Positions 38,210 to 49,861 of a stretch of DNA of 64,000 nucleotides are shown one piece after another. The DNA is from Methylothermaceae bacterium (GTDB taxonomy: Bacteria; Pseudomonadota; Gammaproteobacteria; Methylococcales; Methylothermaceae). The position numbers and the translations under genes were made by a program. The first letter of the stretch is position 1. Every line of letters begins with the position of its first letter. The notes below the pieces were generated by a model. That model was not told the origin of the DNA. It was given only the letters and a program-made list of their open reading frames with translations, and made no database searches. The DNA lies in NCBI GenBank assembly GCA_026981855.1, contig JALSIB010000016.1, forward strand, positions 1 through 64,000, read 5' to 3'.

Positions 38210-38231
38210 AATTTAGTGTTCACCGCTCCGG

Positions 38232-38855
38232 TTACTTTGAATACAATTCGACGACCAGCTGCTCCTGGATGTCGGAGCCCAAATCGGCCCGGTCGGGCAG
38301 AGACTTGAACACACCGGAAAAATTCTTTGCATCGACCTCTACCCAGACGGGGAATCCATACTGTTCGGCAACGGTCAGGGCATCTTGTATCCGCTGTTGC
38401 TTTTTGGCCTTTTCACGAACCGCTATGACGTCGCCTGGCTTGACTTGGTAGGACGGAATATTCACCACGGTTCCATTCACCAATATCGCCTTGTGACCGA
38501 CCAATTGCCGGGCTTCGACACGCGTAGAGGCGAACCCCATACGGTAAACGACATTGTCCAGCCTGCTCTCCAAGAGGAACAACAAGTTCTCCCCGGTCGA
38601 TCCCTTTTGCCGCGCCGCTTTTTTGTAGTAATTCCGGAATTGCCTTTCCAGAACCTGATAGATACGTTTTATTTTTTGCTTTTCCCGCAACTGCATCGCA
38701 TAGTTGGACAGACGAGCCCGCCTGCGCTGACCATGCTGACCTGGGGGCTGATCCAGCTTGCATTTACCTTCAAGCGACTTGCCGCGACTCTTCAAGAAAA
38801 GATCGGTGCCTTCACGGCGCGACAATTTACAACGGGGTCCCAGATATCTTGCCAT
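38232..38855 (-). CDS. rpsD: 30S ribosomal protein S4
   Basis: This 207-residue primary 16S rRNA-binding protein has the S4 RNA-binding domain ([19 protein letters not shown]). It starts [16 protein letters not shown] and lacks the zinc-binding cysteine set found in some S4 paralogues. In E. coli S4 represses the alpha operon; a corresponding leader structure is not obvious here. Confidence 0.97.
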   Translation of the reverse strand: MARYLGPRCKLSRREGTDLFLKSRGKSLEGKCKLDQPPGQHGQRRRARLSNYAMQLREKQKIKRIYQVLERQFRNYYKKAARQKGSTGENLLFLLESRLDNVVYRMGFASTRVEARQLVGHKAILVNGTVVNIPSYQVKPGDVIAVREKAKKQQRIQDALTVAEQYGFPVWVEVDAKNFSGVFKSLPDRADLGSDIQEQLVVELYSK

Positions 38856-38870
38856 CAGTGCTTGTCCTCC

Positions 38871-39257
38871 TTATACGCGGCGTTTCTTGGGGGGGCGACA
38901 CCCGTTATGGGGAATCGGTGTAACATCAGATATTTGCACAATTCGGAAGCCGAGGTTATGAAGCGCTCTAACTGCCGATTCACGCCCCGGACCCGGTCCC
39001 TTGACCTGAACGTCCAGGTTTCGCATACCGTATTCCTTCACCACATTGCCTGCCTTTTCCGCAGCCACTTGAGCCGCAAAAGGGGTGCTCTTTCGAGACC
39101 CGCGGAAGCCTGATCCGCCGGCAGATGCCCAAGCCAGTGCATTGCCCTTGCGATCGGTGATGGTGATAATCGTGTTGTTGAAGGAAGCGTGGATATGCGC
39201 TATTCCATCGGAAATCTCTCTCCGAATCCGTTTACGTGTACGACTCGGCGTCGCCAT
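38871..39257 (-). CDS. rpsK: 30S ribosomal protein S11
   Basis: This 128-residue protein has the S11 blocks [18 protein letters not shown] and [13 protein letters not shown] and the basic C-terminus CRPPKKRRV. It lines the platform near the mRNA exit channel. It lies between rpsM and rpsD in the standard alpha-cluster order. Confidence 0.97.
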   Translation of the reverse strand: MATPSRTRKRIRREISDGIAHIHASFNNTIITITDRKGNALAWASAGGSGFRGSRKSTPFAAQVAAEKAGNVVKEYGMRNLDVQVKGPGPGRESAVRALHNLGFRIVQISDVTPIPHNGCRPPKKRRV

Positions 39258-39288
39258 TCGAATACCTCTATGAAATTATGTGATTGAA

Positions 39289-39645
39289 TTATTTACGAAT
39301 CGGACGGCGCGGACCTTTCCGGGTTCGCGCATTGGTGCGGGTACGCTGACCACGAACCGGAAGTCCCCGGCGATGCCGGTATCCTCGATAGCACCCCAGA
39401 TCCATAAGGCGCTTGATATTCATCGAGACTTCCCGACGAAGATCGCCTTCCACTGTATATTTGCCAACCTCGGTCCTGATCTTCTCCACCTGATCTTCGG
39501 TCAGATCTTTGACCTTGGTGGTCGGCTCGATCCGGGCGGCTTCGCAGATTTCCCGCGCCCGCGTGCGACCGATACCATAAATCGACGTCAGTGAGATGAC
39601 GACATGTTTATGAACTGGAATATTGACTCCCGCAATACGTGCCAT
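39289..39645 (-). CDS. rpsM: 30S ribosomal protein S13
   Basis: This 118-residue protein starts [16 protein letters not shown] and has the helix-turn-helix region [14 protein letters not shown]. Its basic tail ([12 protein letters not shown]) reaches the P-site tRNA. It is the first gene of the alpha cluster; 36 nt separate it from rpmJ. Confidence 0.97.
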   Translation of the reverse strand: MARIAGVNIPVHKHVVISLTSIYGIGRTRAREICEAARIEPTTKVKDLTEDQVEKIRTEVGKYTVEGDLRREVSMNIKRLMDLGCYRGYRHRRGLPVRGQRTRTNARTRKGPRRPIRK

Positions 39646-39681
39646 GCACTTAGTCTCCTGCTTGCATCTAATTCAACGTTC

Positions 39682-39795
39682 TCAACCCTGGCGCTGTTTA
39701 TGCCTGGGTTCTTTACAAATAATACGGACCACGCCCTTGCGGCGAATCACCTTGCAGTGACGGCAGATGCGTTTAACCGAAGCTCGTACTTTCAT
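39682..39795 (-). CDS. rpmJ: 50S ribosomal protein L36
   Basis: This 37-residue protein reads [14 protein letters not shown] at its start. It has Cys11, Cys14 and Cys27 and a His at 32, the zinc-binding (C+) form of L36. AGGAGAAG lies just upstream of the ATG. It sits between secY and rpsM, the usual place at the end of the spc cluster. Confidence 0.95.
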   Translation of the reverse strand: MKVRASVKRICRHCKVIRRKGVVRIICKEPRHKQRQG

Positions 39796-39817
39796 TTTCT
39801 TCTCCTAAAACGTTTTG

Positions 39818-41173
39818 TCAGCGGGTCAGTCCCGACGGTGTACGGGCACCCTTGCCTTTCAGATTGGCCTTGCGCATCAGCCCTTCATATTGCTGGGACA
39901 TGAGGTGGGTTTGCAACTGCGCCATGAAGTCCATAACCACAACCACAATAATCAGCAAAGAAGTGCCGCCAAAATAGAAGGGAACATTCCAGTACATGAT
40001 CAGGAAGTTCGGCAGCAAACATACCAGGGTGATGTAAAAGGCACCAATGAGGGTCAATCGGCTCATGACCATGTCGATGTACTTGGCCGTCTGGATACCT
40101 GGCCGGATTCCCGGAATGAAAGCCCCGGACTTCTTCAGATTTTCGGCGGTTTCCTTGGCATTGAAGACTACTGCGGTATAAAAGAAACAGAAGAAAATAA
40201 TCGCGGCAGAGTAAAACACGATGTAGAGAGGCTGACCGGGAGACAGGGAGGCCGCGACATCCTGTAGCCATTCCATTCCTTCGGCATTGCTGAACCAGCT
40301 CGCCACGGTAGCCGGAAAAAGAATGATGCTGGATGCAAAAATCGGTGGTATCACACCCGCCATGTTCAGCTTGAGTGGTAAAAAGCTTCGCTGCCCACCG
40401 TATACCTGTCTGCCTACCTGACGCTTCGCATAATGGATCGGAATACGCCTTTGCGCCCTCTCCACATAGACGACGAAAGCTGTGACCCCAATCGCCAGCG
40501 CAAACAGTATGACTACGGTCAAGGGGCTCATTTCGCCGGTTCTGGCCAATTCCAGGGTGGCCGCCACGGCGGATGGCAGCCCGGCCACGATACCGGCAAA
40601 GATGATCATCGAAATACCGTTGCCAATACCTCGCTCGGTGACCTGCTCGCCCAGCCACATCAGGAAAACCGTGCCGGTCACCAAGGTAACGGCGGTAAGA
40701 AATACAAATTGCGGTCCGGGATTCACCACCACTGGAAGACCGCCCGCAGTCTGGTTCTGCAGAGCGATCGCCACGCCGATCGATTGGAACGTCGCCAAAA
40801 ATACAGTTCCATAACGGGTGTACTGGGAGATCTTACGTCTTCCAGATTCGCCTTCCTTTTTGAGTTGTTCCAGTTTCGGCACCACCACCGTCATCAACTG
40901 AATGATGATGGAGGCCGAAATATAGGGCATGATTCCCAGCGCAAAGATACTGAGCCGTTTCAAAGCACCCCCAGAGAACATGTTGAACATGTCCAAAATG
41001 GAGCCACTTTGTTGCTGAAACATCAAAGCCAAGGCCTTAGGATCTATTCCAGGCACTGGAATATGAGTCCCGAGTCGGTACACCACCAATGCGCCCAACA
41101 AAAAGAGCAAGCGCTGACGCAGCTCGGTCAGATTTCCAAACCGCCCCCTCAATGCCGCCGCTGGTGTGCTCAC
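39818..41173 (-). CDS. secY: preprotein translocase subunit SecY
   Basis: This 451-residue inner-membrane protein forms the Sec export channel with SecE and SecG. About ten hydrophobic helices are visible. The cytoplasmic loop with [15 protein letters not shown] and the C-terminal region are typical of SecY. Its start overlaps the rplO stop by 4 nt, so translation is probably coupled. Confidence 0.97.
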   Translation of the reverse strand: MSTPAAALRGRFGNLTELRQRLLFLLGALVVYRLGTHIPVPGIDPKALALMFQQQSGSILDMFNMFSGGALKRLSIFALGIMPYISASIIIQLMTVVVPKLEQLKKEGESGRRKISQYTRYGTVFLATFQSIGVAIALQNQTAGGLPVVVNPGPQFVFLTAVTLVTGTVFLMWLGEQVTERGIGNGISMIIFAGIVAGLPSAVAATLELARTGEMSPLTVVILFALAIGVTAFVVYVERAQRRIPIHYAKRQVGRQVYGGQRSFLPLKLNMAGVIPPIFASSIILFPATVASWFSNAEGMEWLQDVAASLSPGQPLYIVFYSAAIIFFCFFYTAVVFNAKETAENLKKSGAFIPGIRPGIQTAKYIDMVMSRLTLIGAFYITLVCLLPNFLIMYWNVPFYFGGTSLLIIVVVVMDFMAQLQTHLMSQQYEGLMRKANLKGKGARTPSGLTR

Positions 41174-41607
41174 GAATCTTCTACCTTTCCACCTGCCGCC
41201 TCGATGGCCTGACGGGCCCCCTTGGTCACGTCAATACCCTTGATCGTGAGGGCGCGGTCTATCTTGCCCGAAGCGATGATTTTAACTCTCTTGACGATAG
41301 ACGAAATCAAGTTGGCCTGCCTCAACACCTCTATGTCCACCACGTCGGTAGGAAGACTGTTGAGTTCATGCAGCCGGATCTCATCGACGAAACGTTGGGT
41401 ACGGGATCTGAATCCCACCTTTGGCAGACGCCTGTGCAAAGGCATCTGCCCACCTTCAAAGCCTACTTTATGATATCCGCCGGATCTTGACTTTTGCCCC
41501 TTGTGGCCACGACCACCGGTCTTTCCCAGGGTACTCCCAATTCCTCTACCGACGCGTTTTCGGGGTTGCTTGCTTCCTGAGGCTGGTTTCAACGAATTCA
41601 AGCGCAT
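41170..41607 (-). CDS. rplO: 50S ribosomal protein L15
   Basis: This 145-residue protein has the glycine/basic-rich L15 N-terminus ([20 protein letters not shown]) that threads into 23S rRNA. It overlaps rpmD upstream by 1 nt and secY downstream by 4 nt. Confidence 0.97.
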   Translation of the reverse strand: MRLNSLKPASGSKQPRKRVGRGIGSTLGKTGGRGHKGQKSRSGGYHKVGFEGGQMPLHRRLPKVGFRSRTQRFVDEIRLHELNSLPTDVVDIEVLRQANLISSIVKRVKIIASGKIDRALTIKGIDVTKGARQAIEAAGGKVEDS

Positions 41608-41795
41608 TATTCCACTTCCTCTACATTCAGCATATAAGCTACTTTTCGGACCATTCCCCGGTTCTCGGGTGTGTCATCCACTTCCACTGTCTGATGTATT
41701 TTTTTGAGTCCCAGGCCACGCAGGCAATCTCGATGGGATTTGATCCTTCCTATTTTGCTGCGCACCATCGTCACTTTCAGCTTTTTTCCAGCCAT
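41607..41795 (-). CDS. rpmD: 50S ribosomal protein L30
   Basis: This 62-residue protein has the L30 core [20 protein letters not shown] and [16 protein letters not shown]. Its size is usual for bacterial L30. It follows rpsE by 4 nt and overlaps rplO by 1 nt. Confidence 0.96.
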   Translation of the reverse strand: MAGKKLKVTMVRSKIGRIKSHRDCLRGLGLKKIHQTVEVDDTPENRGMVRKVAYMLNVEEVE

Positions 41796-41799
41796 CTTC

Positions 41800-42303
41800 T
41801 CAACCTAAGATTTCCTTCACGCTTTTGCCCCGCTTGGCGGCCACGAACTTGGGATCCTGCATCTCCGCAAGGCCCTTGATGGTAGCGCGCACCACATTGA
41901 TGGGGTTTGTCGTGCCGATACATTTAGCCAATACATTATGTACGCCCACCGCCTCGAAGACGGCGCGCATGGCAGCTCCGGCGATGATGCCAGTACCCTC
42001 GGCCGCGGGCTGGAGGTATACCTTCGCCGCCCCTTCGGTCACGGTAACGGGGTATTGTAACGTATCTCCGCGCAGTTTGACCTGCACCATGTTTTTACGG
42101 GCTTGTTCCATGGATTTTTGAATGGCAACAGGTACCTCTCTCGCTTTACTCAAGCCGTATCCCACTCTCCCGTTACCATCTCCCACCACAGTCAGCGCAG
42201 TGAACCCAAACTGGCGCCCACCTTTGACCACCTTGGCCACGCGGCGCACCGCCACCAGTTTTTCCTGTAGTTCACTCTCGGTTTGTGTCGTTCCGTTCGC
42301 CAT
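41800..42303 (-). CDS. rpsE: 30S ribosomal protein S5
   Basis: This 167-residue protein has the S5 double-stranded RNA-binding region ([21 protein letters not shown]) and the [19 protein letters not shown] block. It helps set decoding accuracy. I chose the ATG at 42303, since AGGAGAGG lies 6 nt upstream; the frame also has a TTG two codons earlier. Confidence 0.97.
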   Translation of the reverse strand: MANGTTQTESELQEKLVAVRRVAKVVKGGRQFGFTALTVVGDGNGRVGYGLSKAREVPVAIQKSMEQARKNMVQVKLRGDTLQYPVTVTEGAAKVYLQPAAEGTGIIAGAAMRAVFEAVGVHNVLAKCIGTTNPINVVRATIKGLAEMQDPKFVAAKRGKSVKEILG

Positions 42304-42315
42304 ATCCAACCTCTC

Positions 42316-42675
42316 CTAAAACCGCAAGCCCGCTTCGCGGGCCGCCTCTGCAAGAGCCTTGACGCGCCCGTGATAGCGGAATCCCGAACGGTCAAACGCG
42401 ACTTCCTCTATCCCCGCATCAAGCGCTTTTTTCGCTATGACCGAACCAACGATCCTAGCCGCATCAATGTTCCCCGTGCTCTTCACTTGACCACGGATGT
42501 CTTCCTGCACCGTCGAAGCACAGGTCAATACCTTGGAACCGTCACCTGTCGTAATCTGGGCGTAGATGTGCCTTGGCGTACGATGCACAGTCAACCTGTG
42601 GATCCCTATCCGACGTATCCTCGCTCTGGCTTTCGCCGCACGACGCATCCGCGAAGCTTTCTTATCCATTCGCAT
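42316..42675 (-). CDS. rplR: 50S ribosomal protein L18
   Basis: This 119-residue 5S rRNA-binding protein has the L18 blocks [25 protein letters not shown] and [28 protein letters not shown] lies 7 nt before the ATG. It sits in the standard position between rplF and rpsE. Confidence 0.97.
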   Translation of the reverse strand: MRMDKKASRMRRAAKARARIRRIGIHRLTVHRTPRHIYAQITTGDGSKVLTCASTVQEDIRGQVKSTGNIDAARIVGSVIAKKALDAGIEEVAFDRSGFRYHGRVKALAEAAREAGLRF

Positions 42676-42688
42676 TTGATAACCTCAA

Positions 42689-43222
42689 TTACTTCTTCTT
42701 CGCTTCTTTCCTGACCACATGCTCATCCGCATAACGGATACCCTTGCCCTTGTAAGGCTCGGGGGGTCTGTAAGCGCGAATCTCAGCCGCCACCTGCCCA
42801 ATTTGCTGCTTGTCAGCGCCTTTTATGACGATCTCCGTCTGACTGGGGGTTTCAATGGTAACCCCTTCGGGCACTTCATAAACCACAGGATGGGAGAACC
42901 CCAAGGTGAGGTTGAGCTTCTTTCCCTGGGCCTGGGCCCGATACCCCACGCCCTGCAGCAATAATTTCTTTTCGAAACCCTGACTGACACCGGTGACCAT
43001 GTTATTGATCAATGCCCGCATGGTCCCTGCCATCGCCACGGCCTGTTTGGCTTTGATCCGGGGCTTGACCCGTATTTCTGCCGAATCGATCTCAACCTCA
43101 ACGGTATCATGGATCCGCCAGGACATATTTCCCTTGGCCCCTTTCACGGCCAATTCCTGACCATTCAGAGTGATATCGACACCCTTGGGAATTATTACCG
43201 GTTGATTCGCTATTCTTGACAT
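42689..43222 (-). CDS. rplF: 50S ribosomal protein L6
   Basis: This 177-residue protein has the two-domain L6 fold. It starts [12 protein letters not shown] and ends with the conserved [23 protein letters not shown] region near the factor-binding site of the large subunit. Confidence 0.97.
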   Translation of the reverse strand: MSRIANQPVIIPKGVDITLNGQELAVKGAKGNMSWRIHDTVEVEIDSAEIRVKPRIKAKQAVAMAGTMRALINNMVTGVSQGFEKKLLLQGVGYRAQAQGKKLNLTLGFSHPVVYEVPEGVTIETPSQTEIVIKGADKQQIGQVAAEIRAYRPPEPYKGKGIRYADEHVVRKEAKKK

Positions 43223-43240
43223 CTTATATCACCCCAATCA

Positions 43241-43636
43241 TCACGCCACGACACAGATTACTTCGCCGCCAAAACCTTGTTTGCGCGCAGATTTATCGGT
43301 CATCACACCTTTCGATGTCGAGACGATGGCAATCCCCAGCCCCCCGCGGACCTTGGGAAGCTCGTCCTTGCCCAAATAGATACGCCTTCCCGGCTTGCTA
43401 ACCCTTCTCAACTCCTCGATGACGGGCATCCCCTCGAAATATTTCAACTGGATGGTCAGGGCAGGCTTTCCCGCTTCGCTCGAAAGCTCAAAACCATTGA
43501 TGTATCCCTCATCAGCCAGAACTTGACAAATTGCTTCCTTCTGTTTGGAAGAAGGCATCACCACAGCTGTCTTGCCCGCCAATTGCGCATTTCGAATCCG
43601 GGTCAACATATCCGCAATCGGATCGCTCATACTCAT
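43241..43636 (-). CDS. rpsH: 30S ribosomal protein S8
   Basis: This 131-residue protein starts [18 protein letters not shown] and has the C-terminal [18 protein letters not shown] motif. S8 binds the central domain of 16S rRNA and in E. coli represses the spc operon at the rplE start. AGAGGA lies upstream of the ATG. Confidence 0.97.
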   Translation of the reverse strand: MSMSDPIADMLTRIRNAQLAGKTAVVMPSSKQKEAICQVLADEGYINGFELSSEAGKPALTIQLKYFEGMPVIEELRRVSKPGRRIYLGKDELPKVRGGLGIAIVSTSKGVMTDKSARKQGFGGEVICVVA

Positions 43637-43648
43637 CGTCTTATCCTC

Positions 43649-43954
43649 TTACCAACTTGCTTTGGTCACGCCTGGAATATCGCCACGCATGGCCAGTTCA
43701 CGCAATTTGTTACGGCCCAGGCCGAACTTGCGGTAATAACCGTGGGGACGACCGGTCAACCCACAGCGGTTTTGCACCCGGGCCGGACAGGAATCCCTGG
43801 GCAATTGCTGCAGTTTCGTCTGCGCTTCCATCTTGGCTTCATAATCAGCCGCTGGATCTTTTAGAATCGCCCTGAGCGCAGCCCGTTTGGCAGCATATTT
43901 CGCCACCAGCTTCTGGCGCCGCCGCTCACGCGCAATCATGGATTTCTTAGCCAT
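43649..43954 (-). CDS. rpsN: 30S ribosomal protein S14
   Basis: This 101-residue S14 is the long, zinc-free (C-) form: the CxxC pairs of the short form are absent and only isolated cysteines remain near [10 protein letters not shown]. The conserved [20 protein letters not shown] segment is intact. It binds the head of the 30S subunit. Confidence 0.96.
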   Translation of the reverse strand: MAKKSMIARERRRQKLVAKYAAKRAALRAILKDPAADYEAKMEAQTKLQQLPRDSCPARVQNRCGLTGRPHGYYRKFGLGRNKLRELAMRGDIPGVTKASW

Positions 43955-43961
43955 CTTATCC

Positions 43962-44507
43962 CTAGCTCCTGAATGGGAAATTAAACATTTCTAACAAGGC
44001 GCGGCCTTCCTCATCGTTTCTGGCACTCGTGGTAATAGTAATGTCCATGCCACGAAGCGCGTCAATCTTTTCATAATCGATTTCGGGAAAAATAATCTGC
44101 TCTTTGACTCCCAGGCTGTAATTGCCATGGCCGTCGAACGCCTTTGGACTCAGTCCACGAAAATCCCTGATGCGGGGTATCGCCACATTGATCAATCGAT
44201 CGAGGAATTCGTACATGCGTTCCCGCCTCAAGGTCACTTTGCAACCAATTGGCATCCCATCACGGATCTTGAATCCGGCAATGGACTTTCGGGCAACTGT
44301 CACGACCCCTTTCTGGCCAGAAATCAATGCCAGATCCTGTAACGCATTTTCCAGAACCTTCTTGTCGGTCACCGCTTCACCCAATCCGATATTGAGGGTG
44401 ATCTTGGTGACCTTCGGCGCCTGCATCACAGACTTATAACCGAATCGCTCCACCAGCTGCGGAACGATCCGTTCCTTATATTCCATTTCCAATCTCGGTT
44501 TAGCCAT
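43962..44507 (-). CDS. rplE: 50S ribosomal protein L5
   Basis: This 181-residue 5S rRNA-binding protein has [35 protein letters not shown] and [10 protein letters not shown], all L5 blocks. I chose the ATG at 44507 to match the family's usual start. An in-frame GTG at 44519 directly follows the rplX stop and is a possible alternative. Confidence 0.96.
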   Translation of the reverse strand: MAKPRLEMEYKERIVPQLVERFGYKSVMQAPKVTKITLNIGLGEAVTDKKVLENALQDLALISGQKGVVTVARKSIAGFKIRDGMPIGCKVTLRRERMYEFLDRLINVAIPRIRDFRGLSPKAFDGHGNYSLGVKEQIIFPEIDYEKIDALRGMDITITTSARNDEEGRALLEMFNFPFRS

Positions 44508-44519
44508 GCCAGTGCCCAC

Positions 44520-44837
44520 TTATACGTCAATCACTTCGTTTGTGACCTTGAAGTATCTCACTTTTCGACCATCTTCAAGGATACGGAACCCGACTTTGTC
44601 CGCCTTCTCCGTTTGGGGGTTGTAGATGGCGACATTCGAAACGTGAATTGGCATCTCTTTCTCAATAATTCCACCGGCGATACCCCGTTGCGGTACGGGT
44701 TTCTGGTGTTTCTTGGCGATATTGATACCTTCCACGATCAACCGGTCATTTTCCAGCACTTGCTTGACCGTCCCTCGGTTGCCTTTGTCTTTGCCGACCA
44801 GCACGATGACTTCGTCGCCTTTCTTTATCTTGCGCAT
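44520..44837 (-). CDS. rplX: 50S ribosomal protein L24
   Basis: This 105-residue assembly-initiator protein carries the KOW motif near its start ([20 protein letters not shown]). The remainder ([16 protein letters not shown]) is typical of L24. It follows rplN by 19 nt. Confidence 0.96.
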   Translation of the reverse strand: MRKIKKGDEVIVLVGKDKGNRGTVKQVLENDRLIVEGINIAKKHQKPVPQRGIAGGIIEKEMPIHVSNVAIYNPQTEKADKVGFRILEDGRKVRYFKVTNEVIDV

Positions 44838-44856
44838 TTCCTTGAACCTTTCTCGC

Positions 44857-45225
44857 TTACAGCACTTCTGGAGCCAGTGAGATGATCTTCATGAACTGCT
44901 CGCTGCGAAGTTCACGCGTCACCGGCCCAAAGATACGTGTGCCAATGGGCTGCATCTGATTGTTCAGCAATACCGCAGCATTGGTATCGAAACGAACCAC
45001 GGATCCGTCAGGACGACGTACACCCTTCTTGGTACGCACAACCACGGCATTGTAAACGTCACCTTTTTTCACCCGTCCTCGTGGAATGGCATCTTTCACA
45101 CTGACCTTGATGACATCGCCTATGCCGGCGTAACGCCGGTGAGACCCACCCAATACCTTTATACACTGGACTTTTTTGGCCCCACTGTTGTCGGCCACCT
45201 CTAGCCTGGTTTGCATCTGGATCAT
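44857..45225 (-). CDS. rplN: 50S ribosomal protein L14
   Basis: This 122-residue protein starts [17 protein letters not shown] and has [14 protein letters not shown] and [17 protein letters not shown], the conserved L14 blocks. It contacts 16S rRNA at an intersubunit bridge. As the first spc gene it is only 22 nt from rpsQ, with no visible promoter. Confidence 0.97.
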   Translation of the reverse strand: MIQMQTRLEVADNSGAKKVQCIKVLGGSHRRYAGIGDVIKVSVKDAIPRGRVKKGDVYNAVVVRTKKGVRRPDGSVVRFDTNAAVLLNNQMQPIGTRIFGPVTRELRSEQFMKIISLAPEVL

Positions 45226-45247
45226 GATTCTTCCCCTTAATCCGGCC

Positions 45248-45508
45248 TTATTTGGCTTTTTCCAATACTTTCACCAAGGTCCATGTCTTCCGCTTCGACA
45301 AGGGTCGGGAGGTCGTGATTGCGACCAAGTCGCCCATCCGGCATTGGTTGTCCTCGTCATGGGCGAGCATCTTGGTGGAGCGCTTGATGTACTTCCCGTA
45401 CAAGGGATGCTTCACCAGCCTTTCAACCTGGACCGTGATCGTCTTGTCCATTTTGTTGCTGACAACCCGACCGGTCAGGGTCCTGAGTTTTTCCTGATTC
45501 TCACTCAT
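45248..45508 (-). CDS. rpsQ: 30S ribosomal protein S17
   Basis: This 86-residue OB-fold protein has [20 protein letters not shown] and [18 protein letters not shown] chose the ATG at 45508; an in-frame TTG two codons earlier overlaps the rpmC stop. It is the last gene of the S10 cluster. Confidence 0.96.
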   Translation of the reverse strand: MSENQEKLRTLTGRVVSNKMDKTITVQVERLVKHPLYGKYIKRSTKMLAHDEDNQCRMGDLVAITTSRPLSKRKTWTLVKVLEKAK

Positions 45509-45510
45509 AT

Positions 45511-45702
45511 TCAAGCTCTCGCCATTTCGCCCATAATTGTCTTCACCCGCGCAATATCCCGACGGACCTTGCTCATCTGATCCGGCTGGGTCAGGGCACC
45601 GGTACCCTTCTGCATCCTGAGATTGAACTGTTCCTTATGGAGTTCGATCAACAAGCTTTCCAGTTCTTCTTTGGACTTTTCCCGTAATTCGCTTGCTTTC
45701 AT
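45511..45702 (-). CDS. rpmC: 50S ribosomal protein L29
   Basis: This 63-residue helical-hairpin protein has [16 protein letters not shown] and [14 protein letters not shown]. It lies at the tunnel exit beside L23. The ATG at 45702 shares one base with the rplP stop codon (TGATG). Confidence 0.96.
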   Translation of the reverse strand: MKASELREKSKEELESLLIELHKEQFNLRMQKGTGALTQPDQMSKVRRDIARVKTIMGEMARA

Positions 45703-46115
45703 CACATCACCGTTCGTACTGCAAATGTGGTTTTCACGGGAAGCTTGGCGGCAGCCAGGCGGAACGCTTCGCGTGCAATGTCTTCAGGAATACCTTCGAT
45801 CTCATACAGCATGGCCCCTGGTTTGATTTCAGCAACCCAGTACTCCACGCTACCCTTACCCTTACCCATACGAACCTCAAGTGGTTTCTTGGTAATGGGT
45901 TTATCCGGAAACACCCGGATCCACAATTTCCCACCACGACGCACATGCCTGGTGATCGCTCGTCGGGCCGCCTCAATTTGACGCGCAGTGATACGCCCGC
46001 GCGAGGTAGCCTTCAAACCGTATTCACCAAAACTCACTCTGTTTCCACGCAAAGCCAAACCTGTGTTTCGGCCCTTTTGCTGTTTTCGATATTTTGTTCG
46101 CTTAGGCTGAAGCAT
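45702..46115 (-). CDS. rplP: 50S ribosomal protein L16
   Basis: This 137-residue protein starts [17 protein letters not shown] and has [11 protein letters not shown]-like and [22 protein letters not shown] blocks. It helps form the A-site region of the peptidyl-transferase centre. Its stop codon is shared with the rpmC start. Confidence 0.97.
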   Translation of the reverse strand: MLQPKRTKYRKQQKGRNTGLALRGNRVSFGEYGLKATSRGRITARQIEAARRAITRHVRRGGKLWIRVFPDKPITKKPLEVRMGKGKGSVEYWVAEIKPGAMLYEIEGIPEDIAREAFRLAAAKLPVKTTFAVRTVM

Positions 46116-46130
46116 GCCGCACTCCTGATA

Positions 46131-46787
46131 CTATGATTTCCCTTGGGTCCGGGCAGTTTCTTCGAAGACTTCGCCCTTGAATATCCATACCTTTACGCCA
46201 AGCACACCATAGGTGGTTTGGGCTTCGGCGAAGCCATAATCGATATCGGCCCTGAGAGTATGCAAGGGGACGCGGCCTTCCCGATACCATTCACTTCGGG
46301 CAATCTCCGCCCCATTCAGGCGACCGCCGACCTTGATCTTGATACCTTCCGCCCCAAGGCGCATGGTATTCTGAACCGCTCGTTTCATCGCCCGGCGGAA
46401 CATAATACGTTTTTCCAACTGCTGGGCCACACCTTCGGCGACCAGTTGCGCATCCAGTTCAGGCTTGCGCACCTCCTCAACGTTGATTTGCAGGGGAATG
46501 CCCATCTTGGCCGACACTTCCCGCCGCAGACGGTCGATATCCTCCCCTTTCTTTCCGATCACCAACCCGGGCCGTGCGGTATGGATCGTGATCTGCGCGT
46601 TGTTCGCAGCACGGCTGATGTGCACCCGACTCACCGAAGCATGGGAAAGCTTGCGTTTAATGAAATCCCTTACTTCCAGATCCTGGTGGAGTAACCCGGC
46701 GTAATCCTTGGAATTTGCGTACCAGCGTGAATTCCAGTCTTTGATATAACCGAGCCGGATGCCGATCGGATGAACTTTCTGTCCCAT
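46131..46787 (-). CDS. rpsC: 30S ribosomal protein S3
   Basis: This 218-residue protein has the N-terminal [20 protein letters not shown] and a KH domain with [13 protein letters not shown]. The C-terminal domain helps form the mRNA entry tunnel. It is directly downstream of rplV, one nucleotide apart. Confidence 0.97.
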   Translation of the reverse strand: MGQKVHPIGIRLGYIKDWNSRWYANSKDYAGLLHQDLEVRDFIKRKLSHASVSRVHISRAANNAQITIHTARPGLVIGKKGEDIDRLRREVSAKMGIPLQINVEEVRKPELDAQLVAEGVAQQLEKRIMFRRAMKRAVQNTMRLGAEGIKIKVGGRLNGAEIARSEWYREGRVPLHTLRADIDYGFAEAQTTYGVLGVKVWIFKGEVFEETARTQGKS

Positions 46788-46788
46788 T

Positions 46789-47124
46789 TTATTCGCTCTC
46801 AGAAACTTTAACGGTGATATGACATGTACGCTTCAGGATTTGATTCGCACGTCCCTTGGCTCGCGGTGAAAAACGTTTCAGAGTCGGCCCCTCGTCAACG
46901 CATATCGTCGACACTTTAAGCTCGTCGATATCAAGACCCTCGTTGTGCTCGGCATTGGCAATCGCAGATTCCAAAACCTTACGAACGATCGCCGCCGCTT
47001 TCCTGTTGCTGTATTTCAGCGTGTCAAGGGCCTTGTCCACTGGAAGGCCACGCACCTGATCAGCGACCAATCGACATTTTTGCGCGGAAATCCTTGCATG
47101 CCGCAATTTTGCTGCCACTTCCAT
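46789..47124 (-). CDS. rplV: 50S ribosomal protein L22
   Basis: This 111-residue protein lines the exit tunnel through its long loop ([20 protein letters not shown]). I chose the ATG at 47124, six nt from AGGGAG; an in-frame ATG at 47130 directly abuts that Shine-Dalgarno sequence and is less likely. Confidence 0.96.
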   Translation of the reverse strand: MEVAAKLRHARISAQKCRLVADQVRGLPVDKALDTLKYSNRKAAAIVRKVLESAIANAEHNEGLDIDELKVSTICVDEGPTLKRFSPRAKGRANQILKRTCHITVKVSESE

Positions 47125-47135
47125 CGTCATCTCCC

Positions 47136-47408
47136 TTATCTGGACTTCTTGTCAGCCGCATGTCCGCGGAAAGTGCGGGTTGGGGCAAACTCACCCAACT
47201 TGTGTCCGACCATATTTTCGCTGATCAGAACCGGCACATGCTGACGGCCATTGTGCACAGCGATTGTCAGACCAATCATATCGGGCACGATCATCGACCG
47301 ACGCGACCAGGTCTTGATTGGTTTCTTGCTTTGGCTTTCCTGCGCTTGTTCGACCTTTTTCATCAGATGATGATCGACAAACGGACCTTTTTTAACCGAA
47401 CGTGGCAC
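47136..47408 (-). CDS. rpsS: 30S ribosomal protein S19
   Basis: This 90-residue protein starts [19 protein letters not shown] and has [19 protein letters not shown] and [17 protein letters not shown]. It sits at the top of the 30S head next to S13. Confidence 0.97.
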   Translation of the reverse strand: MPRSVKKGPFVDHHLMKKVEQAQESQSKKPIKTWSRRSMIVPDMIGLTIAVHNGRQHVPVLISENMVGHKLGEFAPTRTFRGHAADKKSR

Positions 47409-47431
47409 TGCCTTTTCCTCTCAACTCAATC

Positions 47432-48256
47432 TTATTTAGCCTTGCGACGACGCACGATCATATTGTCCGTACGTTTGTTCCGCCGTGTTTTGTATCCCTT
47501 GGTCGGCTGACCCCATGGGGAAGTGGGATGCTTGCCTTTGTTCCTGCCTTCGCCCCCCCCATGCGGATGGTCGACCGGGTTCATCGCCACACCACGGACC
47601 GTCGGACGGCGCCCCCTCCAGCGACTTGCACCCGCCTTGCCCAGAGAGATCAGGTTGTGCTCGGAGTTGCTGACTTCACCAATCACGGCCTTGCAGTCGA
47701 TGTGGACTTTACGCATTTCACCCGAACGCAGCCTCAAGGTGGCATAAATACCTTCTTTCGCCAGCAATTGCACTGTGGCGCCAGCGCTACGGGCAAGCTG
47801 CGCACCTTTGCCAGGTTTCAACTCGACACAATGGATCTGGGTACCCACGGGGATGTTGCGCAAAGGCATGCAATTACCCACTTTCACGGGCGTTTCATCG
47901 TCCGAGATCAACTCCTGCCCCACTTGCAACCCCTTGGGCGCGATAATGTAACGACGTTCCCCGTCCCGATACAACAACAGGGCAATGTGGGCAGTACGAT
48001 TCGGATCATATTCCAATCTTTCAACACGCGCCGGAACACCCAACTTGTTCCGCTTGAAATCGATAACGCGATAGCGCCTTTTATGCCCACCGCCCCTATG
48101 GCGAGTAGAAATACGGCCTTTATTGTTTCGCCCCCCGGACTTGGTGAGTTTCTCCACCAAGGGTTCATAAGGTTCACCCTTATGCAGACCTTCCGCCTTC
48201 ACACTGATCACAAAGCGACGTCCAGGTGAGGTCGGCTTCGCTTTAAGAATTGCCAT
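47432..48256 (-). CDS. rplB: 50S ribosomal protein L2
   Basis: This 274-residue protein is required for subunit association and peptidyl-transferase activity. The conserved [11 protein letters not shown] segment contains the functionally important His. [18 protein letters not shown] is the N-terminal signature. Confidence 0.98.
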   Translation of the reverse strand: MAILKAKPTSPGRRFVISVKAEGLHKGEPYEPLVEKLTKSGGRNNKGRISTRHRGGGHKRRYRVIDFKRNKLGVPARVERLEYDPNRTAHIALLLYRDGERRYIIAPKGLQVGQELISDDETPVKVGNCMPLRNIPVGTQIHCVELKPGKGAQLARSAGATVQLLAKEGIYATLRLRSGEMRKVHIDCKAVIGEVSNSEHNLISLGKAGASRWRGRRPTVRGVAMNPVDHPHGGGEGRNKGKHPTSPWGQPTKGYKTRRNKRTDNMIVRRRKAK

Positions 48257-48285
48257 GTTCAGTTACCTTCCAATATTGATAGGGG

Positions 48286-48579
48286 TCAGGACACTGACAG
48301 GTCAATTTCTTGACCGGCCTTGAGACGCACGTACGCCTTCTTCCAGTCGGGGCGCTTCCCCAACATACGCCCGAACCGCTTTGCCTTGCCTTTGACATTC
48401 ATCAGCTGCACGGACTCAACCTGCACATCGAACATCAGTTCGACCGCCTTTTTCACTTGCGGATTGCTCGCATCCCTTCTGACCTTGAATACATAGCGGT
48501 TTTCAGTATCAGCAAGACGCGTGCTTTTTTCCGAAATGACCGGCGCCATCAATATCTTCATCAACTCCAGCTGATTCAT
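48286..48579 (-). CDS. rplW: 50S ribosomal protein L23
   Basis: This 97-residue protein at the tunnel exit docks trigger factor and [12 protein letters not shown] and [20 protein letters not shown] are L23 blocks. Its start overlaps the rplD stop by 4 nt. Confidence 0.97.
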   Translation of the reverse strand: MNQLELMKILMAPVISEKSTRLADTENRYVFKVRRDASNPQVKKAVELMFDVQVESVQLMNVKGKAKRFGRMLGKRPDWKKAYVRLKAGQEIDLSVS

Positions 48580-49199
48580 GCCAAGCGCTCCTCCAAAATC
48601 TTCGCCGCCTTCTCGGTCACCAACACTTTATCCGCCGCAACGAGTGAAACGGGATCCACTCGCCCAGCTACACTGACCTGAACATTCGGCACATTGCGTA
48701 CCGCCAAATCCACCACTGGATTTTCATTTTCGACCAGGATCAGGATCCGCCGGCCCAGTGCGTATTCTTTCAGCTTACTGACAATCGCCTTGGTTTTGGG
48801 CTCCGCAGGCACGACATCCGCGCTTACCAACAAACGGTTCTGGCGCAACAATTCGGAAACGATGGATCGCATACCACGACGATACATCTTCTTATTGAGC
48901 TTCTGCTTGAAGCTCCTGGGCTTGGCCGCAAAGGTGACCCCACCCCCGCGCCAGATCGGGCTGCGGATACTACCAGAACGCGCTCTCCCGGTCCCCTTCT
49001 GCCGCCAGGGTTTTTTTCCGCCACCGCTCACTTCCGAACGGGTTTTCTGCGCCTTGGTCCCTGCCCTGCCATTGGCCAGATAGCCTGTCACCAACTGGTG
49101 AACCAAAGGTTCGTTGAATTCACAACCGAACACCTCATCGGAGACGGTGACCGGCTGCGCGGAATCCTTTTCGTGAACGACTGGAATTTCAACACTCAT
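48576..49199 (-). CDS. rplD: 50S ribosomal protein L4
   Basis: This 207-residue protein extends a loop into the exit tunnel ([20 protein letters not shown]). In E. coli it also represses the S10 operon through the rpsJ leader. Such a leader cannot exist in the usual form here, because rpsJ starts 5 nt after tuf. Confidence 0.97.
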   Translation of the reverse strand: MSVEIPVVHEKDSAQPVTVSDEVFGCEFNEPLVHQLVTGYLANGRAGTKAQKTRSEVSGGGKKPWRQKGTGRARSGSIRSPIWRGGGVTFAAKPRSFKQKLNKKMYRRGMRSIVSELLRQNRLLVSADVVPAEPKTKAIVSKLKEYALGRRILILVENENPVVDLAVRNVPNVQVSVAGRVDPVSLVAADKVLVTEKAAKILEERLA

Positions 49200-49211
49200 G
49201 ATATTTCCTGC

Positions 49212-49850
49212 TTACCTCTTGACCGCTGGCTGCACGATGACATCCGCACCCTTATGGCCAGGCACGGCTCCTTTGATCAGAAGCAGGTTACGCTCCTTGT
49301 CAATAGCCACAATCTGCAAATTCTGGGTGGTACGACGGACATTTCCCAAATGCCCGGCCATGCGCTTCCCTTTGAATACCCGCCCTGGCGTCTGACATTG
49401 CCCGATCGAACCAGGCGCCCGATGGGAAACGGAGTTACCGTGGGTCGCATCCTGGGTTCTGAAGTTGTGCCGCTTGACCGTGCCGGCAAAGCCTTTACCG
49501 ATCGTAGTCCCGACGACATCGACATATTGCCCCTCAGAAAAGGACTCAACACCCAAAGCGCCACCCACCGAAAGATCTTCTCCTTCGCCTTCCTCCAGAC
49601 GAAACTCCCACAAACCTCTGCCGGCCTCCACGCCATTTTTGGCAAAGTGCCCGGCTTCCGGCTTGGTCAGCCTGGAGGGCTTTTGCGACCCCGTCGTCAC
49701 CTGAACCGCCCTGTATCCATCCCGCTCCAAGGTGCGAAGCTGGGTAATACGGTTTCCATCCACATGCACAACAGTCACCGGCACGGATTGACCATCTTCG
49801 GTAAAAACCCTGGTCATACCACATTTACGCCCGACTACTCCGATCGTCAT
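49212..49850 (-). CDS. rplC: 50S ribosomal protein L3
   Basis: This 212-residue protein starts [16 protein letters not shown]. The tip that approaches the peptidyl-transferase centre includes [20 protein letters not shown], with the Gln that PrmB methylates in E. coli. I chose the ATG at 49850 because GAGGAAG precedes it; an in-frame TTG lies five codons upstream. Confidence 0.97.
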   Translation of the reverse strand: MTIGVVGRKCGMTRVFTEDGQSVPVTVVHVDGNRITQLRTLERDGYRAVQVTTGSQKPSRLTKPEAGHFAKNGVEAGRGLWEFRLEEGEGEDLSVGGALGVESFSEGQYVDVVGTTIGKGFAGTVKRHNFRTQDATHGNSVSHRAPGSIGQCQTPGRVFKGKRMAGHLGNVRRTTQNLQIVAIDKERNLLLIKGAVPGHKGADVIVQPAVKR

Positions 49851-49861
49851 GGCAGTCTTCC